Translations under genes and position numbers: made by a program
The notes under the pieces: generated by a model
Databases searched by the model: none
What the model saw: the letters and a program-made list of their open reading frames with translations, nothing else
Told to the model about the DNA's origin: nothing
Assembly (NCBI GenBank): GCA_937894935.1
Contig: CALAYC010000107.1
Span: 1 to 20,128, forward strand
Length of the DNA: 20,128 nt
Source: an uncultured Verrucomicrobiota bacterium
Lineage (GTDB): Bacteria; Verrucomicrobiota; Verrucomicrobiia; Limisphaerales; JADLHS01
Direction: 5' to 3'
Shown: positions 1-7,111 of the stretch, in pieces
Layout of the letters: every line of letters begins with the position of its first letter
How positions within the stretch are numbered: position 1 is the stretch's first letter

Positions 1-2535
1 CTCAAGAGCGTTGCGCCCGGATTTGCCGAACGGCTCTACTTCGGTTTTGCCATGCGCAATGAGCTTTTGATCTTCGCCGGGAAGACGAAGGATTCCGGTA
101 GAAATCACTTCGGCAAACCATGTTCTTTTTCCGTCGAAGCCTACTTCTCTTACAGGCCGCTTGGTGCCGTCGCCTTTTCTTGGATCCGTGCACGTCACTC
201 GAATTAAAGCCCACGCTCCCGCAGTACGCTGTCCAAGGTCTACGGAAAGACATGTGAACCCTTTTTTAATAACCTGCTGATTTTCCCACCAAGGAGTTTT
301 GTTTCCTTTTTCTTTTGCAGTTCCTGGCCAATGAAGATGCAGGCTTATGTCGCGAGTGCCGTTAAACTGACCTTTCCAAAGACCTGCTTTTCCCAAACCC
401 TCGTGTATCCACGAAGGATCAAGCGTTACAGGAAAATTCAAAAGAAAACGCAATCTGTCTCCATCTGTGGACGATTGAGCGAAATCGGGCATTAAGCTCA
501 CAGCCGAATCGAATGTTGTTGATGTGACGCTTTCAGGCATCTCTAAACCCAAAGCCTTCGTCATCGGCTGCAGCCACCGGGACTCTGCGCCACCTTGAAG
601 TTCGTCCCGCAATAACCGTTTAGCAGAGTATAGCAACCGCACCCTTTGTTCAGTTATTGCTCCCTTCTCGTCTCGCATTGCGACGGCACATTCGACGGTG
701 AATTTCTCCTCCGCTTTCCCGAACACAACCTTCGCAGTTTTGTCCTTAATGTCGGAAAACATGTAAAGGCGGCGTGAGTATTTTGGTTCCGCCGGGGTCA
801 ATCTGATTGGCTCCAACGCTCTTTCAAGATCGCGAAGCTTCCCGTGAAACGAGACCATTGAATCGAGAAAAGAATTTCTCGACTCTTCAGTGTCTTCTTC
901 CTGTGCGAGCCACAATGGCCAGTACTTCCGCTCGCAGAGTTTCAGAAACAAGGGGACAGAACCGATTGAGTTTTTGCTCTTATCATCGCGCTGATGCTTT
1001 TTGACAACTTCTTCCAGTTGACCTGGATTCGGTTCGGTTTCCGACTTTGCGTAAAGGCTGTTCCACTCTTCAGCTATGTCACTGAATCCCCGTAAAGACG
1101 CAGCCGAAATCTGCCACTCTCCTTCACGGTATTGATATACAACGTCTCCAAACACTGCGGATTTTTCCTCACCTACGACGGTGTCTGCCAAATCCTGTGT
1201 CAAATCACGTTCCAGCTCCCGCGCGAGTTGAAACAGTTTTGAATCGAGCGGCTCCGGAATCGGCTCATCCTCGTTCGCATCTGTTTTACGCGGTTTCCAT
1301 CCCTTGATTTCGCTGCCTAACAAGATCGCGATCTGCCCGCGAAGATTTTCCTCTTCTTCGATGCGTTCCTGCGTTTTCTGATTGAACTGGTTCAGTGATT
1401 TTAACGCCTCCTTAAAAGCGGCGATGTCGAACTCCTTCCACACCGGTTCTCCTGGTGATTTGGGATTCCATGCCGGCAGCGCGGTAAAGGCGCGAAAAAC
1501 ATAGCCTCTTTTACCACGAGCCAATTTGATTGGATCATCGCCACATGCTGCAAAATCCGCTGTATTTTTCTCTTTCTTCGCCGCACCCGTTGCCGGTTTC
1601 TTCACGAATAGCGACAGAACTTTCGCGGTAAGTGCACATGGGAAAAACTTGAATACAAGGCTGGCGAACGTCAGATCCTTGCTCGCCTTGCGATTCCTTG
1701 GAATCACTGGCTGGCCAGTTCTTTTTGTAAGGTCGCTTTTGAACGAATCCAATTGTGTGCTGAAATCAGGAAAAAGAGCCGCCACTTCTTTCAGCCGGGT
1801 AGAAGAAGGATTTCGCAACAAATTACGAACATGCTCGACCGCCTCAATCAATCGAGTCGTTGATTCTTCCGGATTAAAAAACTCGTCTGGCTGCAGTTTA
1901 ACTGTCCACGAGAGATCCATTTCACTCGCGATGGTCGCGAGTTCGCTGTCGTCCGATTCCCCATGAAGCACCTCAGCGAGCCGGTTTTTTCCCATCCCGG
2001 CGGCCTGGGATGCAGAACTGAAATCGTAGGTTGGATTCGTTTTCGCGTCGCAAAACCGTGGAAAATAACCGCGTCCTCCTTGTTGAATGGCCGATTCGCC
2101 ACCGCAACGATCTAGTAACAGTGCGAGCGCCAGTGTTCGGACCTGAGGCGAGGCGTCATTTCCATCCAGAATTGCTTCAAATGCATTCTGAGGCGAGGCG
2201 TCCTGCGAGAGGTTCAGCCAAGGGGCAATGGATTGATGCAAAGACCGGGCATCCTTACCGCCAGCACCCGGAAATTCAAACCACGCTGCGGCTATACGTT
2301 CTTGAAGGTCTTTAATCAAACGGCTGGTGGCGTATTCTGAATCAGCCAATGATGCTAAAGCCACGAGGTAATAGTTAACCGCGTCCTGAAAAATCTGGTG
2401 GTGTTGCCAGAGGGCATCCTGCCATTTCTGGCGCGCTACTTTCGGATCGGGATCGAATGGTTTCCACGGGTTGTCCTTGTTTCCCGGGGTGGGAATTTCC
2501 ACGAAGCTGACTTTGCCTTGATAGATGCGGTTCAT
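1..2535 (-). CDS. cas12b: Cas12b (C2c1)-like CRISPR type V effector nuclease, N-terminal 845 residues, cut by left window edge
   Basis: This is an RNA-guided DNA endonuclease of class 2, type V-B by family resemblance. I translated the minus strand from the ATG at 2535-2533 to position 1 and found no stop; an in-frame TGA at about 2578-2576 and no other start before 2535 fix the start. The N-terminus MNRIYQGKVSF resembles the OBD/WED start of Cas12b proteins. Further family-like stretches are DIAAFKEALKSLNQFN (about 388-403), ISAASLRGFSDIAEEW (about 491-506), KYWPLWLAQ (about 552-560) and YSAKRLLRDEL. The RuvC-I motif LSVDLGQRTAGAW puts the predicted catalytic Asp at D766 (codon 240-238), followed by LRLPGE, as in Alicyclobacillus Cas12b (MSVDLGLRTSA, LKLPGE). 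RuvC-II, the Nuc lobe and RuvC-III lie outside the window, so intactness cannot be judged. No Shine-Dalgarno is evident. Sampled lines are lower in GC (25-29 of 60) than the neighbouring secretion genes, though not uniformly. Another Cas12 subtype or a Cas12b-derived variant is the main alternative. Confidence 0.85.
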   Translation of the reverse strand, partial: MNRIYQGKVSFVEIPTPGNKDNPWKPFDPDPKVARQKWQDALWQHHQIFQDAVNYYLVALASLADSEYATSRLIKDLQERIAAAWFEFPGAGGKDARSLHQSIAPWLNLSQDASPQNAFEAILDGNDASPQVRTLALALLLDRCGGESAIQQGGRGYFPRFCDAKTNPTYDFSSASQAAGMGKNRLAEVLHGESDDSELATIASEMDLSWTVKLQPDEFFNPEESTTRLIEAVEHVRNLLRNPSSTRLKEVAALFPDFSTQLDSFKSDLTKRTGQPVIPRNRKASKDLTFASLVFKFFPCALTAKVLSLFVKKPATGAAKKEKNTADFAACGDDPIKLARGKRGYVFRAFTALPAWNPKSPGEPVWKEFDIAAFKEALKSLNQFNQKTQERIEEEENLRGQIAILLGSEIKGWKPRKTDANEDEPIPEPLDSKLFQLARELERDLTQDLADTVVGEEKSAVFGDVVYQYREGEWQISAASLRGFSDIAEEWNSLYAKSETEPNPGQLEEVVKKHQRDDKSKNSIGSVPLFLKLCERKYWPLWLAQEEDTEESRNSFLDSMVSFHGKLRDLERALEPIRLTPAEPKYSRRLYMFSDIKDKTAKVVFGKAEEKFTVECAVAMRDEKGAITEQRVRLLYSAKRLLRDELQGGAESRWLQPMTKALGLEMPESVTSTTFDSAVSLMPDFAQSSTDGDRLRFLLNFPVTLDPSWIHEGLGKAGLWKGQFNGTRDISLHLHWPGTAKEKGNKTPWWENQQVIKKGFTCLSVDLGQRTAGAWALIRVTCTDPRKGDGTKRPVREVGFDGKRTWFAEVISTGILRLPGEDQKLIAHGKTEVEPFGKSGRNALE
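2143..2202. repeat. 15-bp direct repeat inside the Cas12b-like gene
   Basis: The string CTGAGGCGAGGCGTC occurs at 2143-2157 and again at 2188-2202. The 45-base offset is exactly 15 codons, so both copies are read in the same frame (minus strand) as DASPQ within QDASPQ and NDASPQ. It looks like a small in-frame duplication in the REC-lobe coding region. No function is claimed. Confidence 0.75.
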
Positions 2536-3149
2536 GTGCTTGGAGTGCGGTTGATTGAGGTTTGGAGAGTGGTTTCAACTTTCGAGTGCAGATCGGTCGT
2601 CTGGAGGAGCGACTATTTCGAAATTAGCGGTCGTCTGAGGCGGTGGGTTGCGGTTGATGAAAAAACCGGAGTGGTCGGCGAGGAATGCTCGCGCCGGCGG
2701 AGTGGGTAAAACCGGAAGATGAAACGCCACGGTGCCCATGCTGATTGAGCGGAATCGTAAAGCCCGAGTCAATTTAGGCAAGCCTCCAGTCGAGCCTTAA
2801 TTTGGAGCGCTTTTCAGCTTCTTCGTCGGCAGTTTTATAAGCAGGAACGGTGGGTTTGAGTCCTGAGATTGGTTTGGGAGTTCGTAACTGAATCGGAGTT
2901 AAAGTGGGAGTTTCGCCGCGGATTGAATCTTAATCCGGATCAGGGCAGCGCGGCGATTCGTTTCAGCAGTCCGTTGTCTAGTGGTTGATGATGGCGTGGC
3001 GGTTGTCTCGGTGAAGAGGTGTCGGGATTGCGCGTTGTGAATGGCGTTGTGCTGTGGCGTGGAATTTGAGTGAGCGATATTAACTTTGACCCGTACCGCA
3101 ACTTTTCCTAGCTTCCGGCGTTGAGTCTTGCGTAAGAACAAAAGAATAC
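2536..3149. other. 614-base divergent intergenic region between the Cas12b-like gene and gspE
   Basis: No convincing protein gene lies here. The plus strand is rich in G and T and poor in C, especially at about 2825-3080, with repeated GGGAGTT-like words (2876-2882, 2907-2913). A 10-base direct repeat CGGTCGTCTG occurs at 2594-2603 and 2628-2637, 34 bases apart, and an imperfect inverted repeat lies at 2770-2779 / 2794-2804. I looked for regularly spaced repeats of 25-40 bases with spacers of similar length and found none, so there is no CRISPR array. The region must carry the promoters of both flanking genes. It could also hold a small RNA such as a tracrRNA, but without the array repeat an anti-repeat cannot be recognised. 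Confidence 0.6.
3086..3114 (+). promoter_or_regulatory. Possible sigma70-type promoter of the secretion operon
   Basis: TTGACC at 3086-3091 resembles a -35 box. Exactly 17 bases later TAGCTT (3109-3114) could serve as a weak -10 box with only three of six consensus bases. Transcription would start near 3121, about 30 bases before the gspE ATG. The spacing is ideal but the -10 is poor, so this is only a candidate. Confidence 0.25.
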
Positions 3150-4910
3150 ATGGCATTTAACTCGGTCAAAATCCTGTTCGCCTCTGTGTTGGGCGTGATG
3201 CCCGACCAATATGAGGAGGTGCAAAAGGCGTGGCGCGTGGCCGTGGAAAATGGTTCTCAGGATTCTTTTCTCACTTTCATGGCCCGCGAATTGGGCATGC
3301 CGGAGGACGTTTTCCTTCAACGCCTCGCCGCCGGGTTGAACTGGCCGTTTCTCGAACTCAACAAAATCACCGTCGAATCCGAAGCGCGCGGTAAAATTTC
3401 CACCAAAGTCGCGTTTCAATACAACGTGCTGCCTACCGCAATGAAAGATGGCGCGGTGCAGGTGGCGGTGAGCAATCCGTTCGATAACGCGATGTTGAAT
3501 GCAGTGCGTTTCGACGCGCAAGGGCCGGTGCAGTTTGCGCTGGCGCCGCGTGCGGAAATCGAAAAAGCGCTGAAAAAGTATTACGGCGTCGGCGCGGAAA
3601 CGCTCGATGAAATGGGCGAGGAAATGCCGCTCGATCTGGAGTTGTCACCGGACAAGGAGATTACCGAGGGCGATCAGGAAGCGAGCGTCATCAAGTTCGT
3701 CAATCAGGTCATCTGGGAAGCGTATAAAGATCGCGCGACGGACATTCATCTGGAGCCGCAGGAAGATGAATTGCGTATTCGCTATCGCATTGACGGTATT
3801 TTGCATCAAACGCCGATGCCGCCGCAGTTAAAGCGGTTTCAGGCGGCGATCATTTCGCGCATCAAGGTGATGAGCGGGATGAACATTTCGGAAAAGCGCT
3901 TGCCGCAGGACGGTCGCATCAACGTCCGCATCAAAGGCGAGGAAATTGACATCCGCGTTTCGACGGTGCCGACGGTTTATGGTGAGTCGGTTTCGCTGCG
4001 ATTGTTGTCGCGCGGCAAAATTTTTCTCAGTCTCGACAAGCTCGGTTTCTCGCCTAACGACGAAGCGGCGATTCGCGAAATTATCGTCAAGCCGCACGGC
4101 ATTCTGCTCGTCACCGGTCCGACCGGCTCCGGCAAATCCACGTCGCTGTATGCGATGCTTTCGACGATCAACTCGATTCAGAAACGTATCATCACGGTGG
4201 AAGAGCCGGTGGAATACGAGTTGAAGGGCATTAACCAGATTGCGGTGCGCCCGGAAATCGGGCTGACCTTCGCGATGGGGCTGCGCCACATTTTGCGGCA
4301 GGACCCGAACGTCATCATGGTCGGCGAAATTCGCGATTTGGAAACGGCGGAAATCGCCATTCGCGCCGCGCTCACGGGTCACCTGGTGTTCTCCACGCTG
4401 CACACGAACGATGCGCCGAGTGCGTTCACGCGTTTGATTGACATGGGCATTGAGCCGTTCCTCGTGGCGTCATCGGTGGAAGCCATCATGGCGCAACGTC
4501 TCGTGCGCACGATTTGTCCGGAATGCAAAACGGAGCAGAAAGTTGAGCCTTCCTATCTCAAGAAGATCGGTTTCCCGGAACATCTGGTGGATTCGACCAG
4601 GTTCATGCGCGGCGCGGGGTGTGAAACGTGCCGGCAGCTTGGGTACCAGGGCCGTTTGGCGATTTACGAATTGCTCGTGTTGAATGAAGCGTTGCGTCCG
4701 CTGGTGTTGAGTCGCGCGGCGTCCTCGACCATTGCACAACGGGCGATTGAACAAGGCATGCGCACGTTGCGGGATGATGGCTGGAATAAAGTTCGTAACG
4801 GGCTTACGACGATTGAAGAAGTTTTGCGCGTGACGCAGATCGAAGAACATCTCGATTCGTTGGGGAACAATGAGAAGGCGGGCATCTGGACCAAGAGCCA
4901 AGCATCATGA
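3150..4910 (+). CDS. gspE: Type II secretion / type IV pilus assembly ATPase GspE (PilB-like)
   Basis: Cytoplasmic hexameric ATPase that powers pseudopilus or pilus assembly by driving the inner-membrane platform. The 586 residues fit the family. An N-terminal MshEN-type domain covers about 30-150, followed by the N2 domain (ASVIKFVNQVIWEA, TDIHLEP, RIRYRIDG). The catalytic domain has Walker A GPTGSGKST at 323-331 (K329), an Asp-box stretch (TVEEPVEY) and a Walker B region ending MVGEIRD with E393. The tetracysteine zinc motif is complete: C456/C459 and C491/C494. PilT-type retraction ATPases usually lack the MshEN domain and this zinc motif, which favours an assembly ATPase. The ATG at 3150 has no strong Shine-Dalgarno. 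The stop codon overlaps the ATG of a 32-codon small ORF, and the gspL, gspM and gspD genes follow in the same orientation. PilB versus GspE cannot be separated by sequence alone; the neighbours favour a type II-like system. Confidence 0.95.
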   Translation: MAFNSVKILFASVLGVMPDQYEEVQKAWRVAVENGSQDSFLTFMARELGMPEDVFLQRLAAGLNWPFLELNKITVESEARGKISTKVAFQYNVLPTAMKDGAVQVAVSNPFDNAMLNAVRFDAQGPVQFALAPRAEIEKALKKYYGVGAETLDEMGEEMPLDLELSPDKEITEGDQEASVIKFVNQVIWEAYKDRATDIHLEPQEDELRIRYRIDGILHQTPMPPQLKRFQAAIISRIKVMSGMNISEKRLPQDGRINVRIKGEEIDIRVSTVPTVYGESVSLRLLSRGKIFLSLDKLGFSPNDEAAIREIIVKPHGILLVTGPTGSGKSTSLYAMLSTINSIQKRIITVEEPVEYELKGINQIAVRPEIGLTFAMGLRHILRQDPNVIMVGEIRDLETAEIAIRAALTGHLVFSTLHTNDAPSAFTRLIDMGIEPFLVASSVEAIMAQRLVRTICPECKTEQKVEPSYLKKIGFPEHLVDSTRFMRGAGCETCRQLGYQGRLAIYELLVLNEALRPLVLSRAASSTIAQRAIEQGMRTLRDDGWNKVRNGLTTIEEVLRVTQIEEHLDSLGNNEKAGIWTKSQAS

Positions 4911-5005
4911 GTGTGATCAACCGGAGTAGTGACATGACGAATTCCTGTGGCACAGGGGCCGCGGAATGTTTCGTCGCGTTAGCTTTCCATCTTTTGATTT
5001 CCTGA
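4907..5005 (+). CDS. Small ORF (32 aa) bridging gspE and gspL, unknown function
   Basis: The ATG at 4907 overlaps the gspE stop as ATGA, and the TGA at 5003-5005 ends one base before the gspL ATG at 5007. The small ORF therefore fills the 96-base gap exactly. The peptide begins MSVINRSSDM, has two cysteines and ends in a hydrophobic stretch, CFVALAFHLLIS. I recognise no family. It may be a leader-like ORF that couples translation of gspL to gspE, or a real micropeptide of the secretion platform. It may also be chance: the rest of the operon uses the same ATGA coupling, which argues for function, but an open frame of 33 codons is not rare. Confidence 0.4.
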   Translation: MSVINRSSDMTNSCGTGAAECFVALAFHLLIS

Positions 5006-5006
5006 A

Positions 5007-6392
5007 ATGGCCCGCGTGCATTCCTGCAATGTCCTGCAAAGCGTCGGCGAAGAACGCCGGCTCTGGCAATTCAGCGCGCAAGGCAATTTCCCGCTGAAAG
5101 GCGAGTATGCAGCGCGCAATGGTGAGGCGCTTCCGGCGCATGTCGCGCAGAAAAGCTGGCGGCAAATCGGTCAGCCGCGATTGAACATCGCGTGGTTGCC
5201 GCCGGAAAATGTTTTCTTCCGCGTGGTGCATTTGCCGCCGGGAACGCCCGCGGAAATTCAGGCGATGGTGGAATTGCAGTTGGAAAAACTGTCGCCCTTG
5301 CCGGTCGGCCAGGTGGCCTGGACCGTTTATCCGGTGCCGCCAGCGCCAAGCGCAGCCCCCGGCGATCTACAGGCGTTTGTCGTGATTTTCGTTGAGCGCG
5401 ACATCATCGAAACTTTTCTCGGCGAACTTGAGACCGCGGGGTATCTGGCGGATCGATTGGAATTGCGCGCGTTCGATCAAATCGTCGCCGTGCCGATCGA
5501 AGTAGAAGGCGCATGGATTTTTCCGGGATTGACCGGCGGGCCGGATACCGCGTTGGTGGCGTGGTGGTATGGCGGACGGCTGCAGAGCATCAATCCAATC
5601 ACGATGCCGCTCAATGGCGATCCGGCGGAATCGCTGCGCGAACAGCTCGCGCAAATGGCGTGGGCGGGCGAACTCGAAGGTTGGTTGACGGCGTTGCCGC
5701 AATGGACATTGGTCGCGGATGATGAAACGGCGGCGCGTTGGGAGCCGGCGTTGAAGAAGGGGCTCGACGCATCGATCAATTTACTTGCGCCCGTGCCGCC
5801 TGCTGAACTTGCTGCGCTCACCGCGAAACGCGCCGCGCAATCTGATGGCAAAGGCAATCTTGTTCCGCCGGAATTCGCGACCCGCTATCGCAATCAGTTT
5901 TTTGATCGGCTTTGGATTCGCGGCGTGTTTACAGTCGGGCTCGTTTATTTCTTTCTCGTCGGCATTTATCTCGCCGTGGTGCAGGTGCAGGATTATCGCG
6001 TCAGCAACGTGGAAGCGTATGTCGAGGGCTTGAGCGAGGATTACACGAATGCGATGCAGTTGCGCGAACGTTTTCAGGTGTTGAAGACGCGGGAGGAATT
6101 GAAGTTCGCGGCGTTGGATTGTTGGAAGGCGACTGCGGAGTTGCTGCCGGAAAGTCTGACGCTCGATGGTTTTTCATTTTCAGAAGGCAAGCGGCTGTCG
6201 CTTAACGGCACTGCTCCGGCCGATGCTTCGACGGATGTCATTAAGTTTTACGGCGACATGCGCAAATACACGATAAACGGCCAGCCGATGTTCGATTTCA
6301 ACAAAGGTCGCGATCTCAGCTCGCGCACGATGCCGAACGGGCAGTTGACGTGGAATTTTGAATTGGAACTTAAACGCACGGAGGGCCAATGA
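5007..6392 (+). CDS. gspL: GspL-like inner-membrane platform protein (PilM/PilN-type architecture)
   Basis: This protein probably recruits the GspE ATPase to the membrane and pairs with the downstream GspM-like protein. The 461 residues consist of an N-terminal cytoplasmic part of about 300 residues resembling the actin-like fold of GspL/PilM (IAWLPPENVFFRVVHLPPG, then VELQLEKLSPLP at about 90-100), one transmembrane segment at about 306-328 (GVFTVGLVYFFLVGIYLAVV), a coiled-coil-like stretch and a periplasmic domain of about 130 residues like the ferredoxin-like domain of GspL/PilN. PilM and PilN are separate proteins in type IV pilus systems, so the single-chain layout favours GspL. The ATG lies one base after the small ORF stop and no strong Shine-Dalgarno is seen. 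Its own stop overlaps the next start (ATGA at 6389-6392). Sequence identity in this family is low, so the call rests on topology, hydrophobic pattern and operon position. Confidence 0.75.
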   Translation: MARVHSCNVLQSVGEERRLWQFSAQGNFPLKGEYAARNGEALPAHVAQKSWRQIGQPRLNIAWLPPENVFFRVVHLPPGTPAEIQAMVELQLEKLSPLPVGQVAWTVYPVPPAPSAAPGDLQAFVVIFVERDIIETFLGELETAGYLADRLELRAFDQIVAVPIEVEGAWIFPGLTGGPDTALVAWWYGGRLQSINPITMPLNGDPAESLREQLAQMAWAGELEGWLTALPQWTLVADDETAARWEPALKKGLDASINLLAPVPPAELAALTAKRAAQSDGKGNLVPPEFATRYRNQFFDRLWIRGVFTVGLVYFFLVGIYLAVVQVQDYRVSNVEAYVEGLSEDYTNAMQLRERFQVLKTREELKFAALDCWKATAELLPESLTLDGFSFSEGKRLSLNGTAPADASTDVIKFYGDMRKYTINGQPMFDFNKGRDLSSRTMPNGQLTWNFELELKRTEGQ

Positions 6393-7111
6393 GCAGCGCC
6401 ATTTCCAGATTCAGTGCCACGTTCTCCCGCCTCAGTTCGATGGAGCGATGGTTCATCATCATCGTGGGCGTCGGGGTGTTTGCCCTTGTGAACTTCATGT
6501 TCATTTTCCCGCGGTTCAATGATTGGGGTGCGTTAAAAAAACGACTGAGCAAAGCGGAGACTTTGAAGCAGGAGTATGAAGCGATGATCGAGCAGGGCGC
6601 GGTGTTTCAAAGCCAGATTCGGAAACTGGAAAGTGAAACCGCCGCTGTTCCCGCCGAAGATCAGGCCGTAAATTTTCTCAATGCCATTCAATCACAAGCT
6701 GCGCAATCGCGAGTGTCGATCGTCGCCAACAACCGTCAGCCCGAGCGCACGAATCAGTTTTTCGTCGAACGCGCGCAGGCGTTGACCACGCAATCGGGCG
6801 AAGCCGAACTGGTGGATTTTCTCTACAACCTCGGGGCGGGGAATTCGCAGATTCGGGCGCGCGCGTTGTCCATTTCTCGCGACCAGACGCAAACGCAGCT
6901 TCGCGCGAATATGACTTTGATTGCGAGCTTTCAGAAAAAAGCTCCCCGCTCGGCGCCGCGGCCTTCCGGTGTGACTGCCGCTCCCGCAGCGACCACTACG
7001 CCGGTGGCGGGTAATAATACTAATGTCTCTCGACCGTTGCCATCGGCGGTTCGCACCAATGTGCCGCCGCCGGCGGCGGGTCCAAAAATTCCAACGCCTC
7101 AATCGAAATGA
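6389..7111 (+). CDS. GspM/PilO-like inner-membrane platform protein
   Basis: A bitopic protein of 240 residues with a short cytoplasmic N-terminus, one transmembrane helix at about 20-41 (WFIIIVGVGVFALVNFMFIF), a predicted coiled coil at about 45-85 and a periplasmic domain, as expected for GspM or PilO. Its partner is most likely the GspL-like protein encoded directly upstream. The last 55 residues are rich in Pro, Ala, Thr and Asn and look disordered, possibly reaching toward the secretin through the periplasm. The start is well supported: GGAGGG at 6380-6385 lies just ahead of the ATG, which overlaps the preceding stop. The stop again overlaps the secretin start (ATGA at 7108-7111), so the genes are translationally coupled. 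The family is too divergent to choose between GspM and PilO. Confidence 0.7.
   Translation: MSSAISRFSATFSRLSSMERWFIIIVGVGVFALVNFMFIFPRFNDWGALKKRLSKAETLKQEYEAMIEQGAVFQSQIRKLESETAAVPAEDQAVNFLNAIQSQAAQSRVSIVANNRQPERTNQFFVERAQALTTQSGEAELVDFLYNLGAGNSQIRARALSISRDQTQTQLRANMTLIASFQKKAPRSAPRPSGVTAAPAATTTPVAGNNTNVSRPLPSAVRTNVPPPAAGPKIPTPQSK

Noticed and set aside
807..2709. Several plus-strand ORFs of 65-146 codons over the left region
   Set aside because: They lie antisense to the 845-codon Cas12b-like frame and have no recognisable domains.
2575..2781. Small minus-strand ORF (68 aa) just upstream of the Cas12b-like gene
   Set aside because: It starts with TTG, is Pro/Arg-rich, has no Shine-Dalgarno and matches no family; likely chance in a GC-rich intergenic region.
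2536..3149. CRISPR array upstream of the Cas12b-like gene
   Set aside because: Only short scattered repeats (10 bases, two copies; GGGAGTT words) are present; no regularly spaced identical repeats of array length.
3828..4403. Long antisense ORF (191 aa) over gspE, and similar antisense ORFs over gspD, uvrA and the TPR gene
   Set aside because: They are His/Arg/Asn-rich shadow frames produced by GC-rich codon use; the sense genes carry clear motifs.
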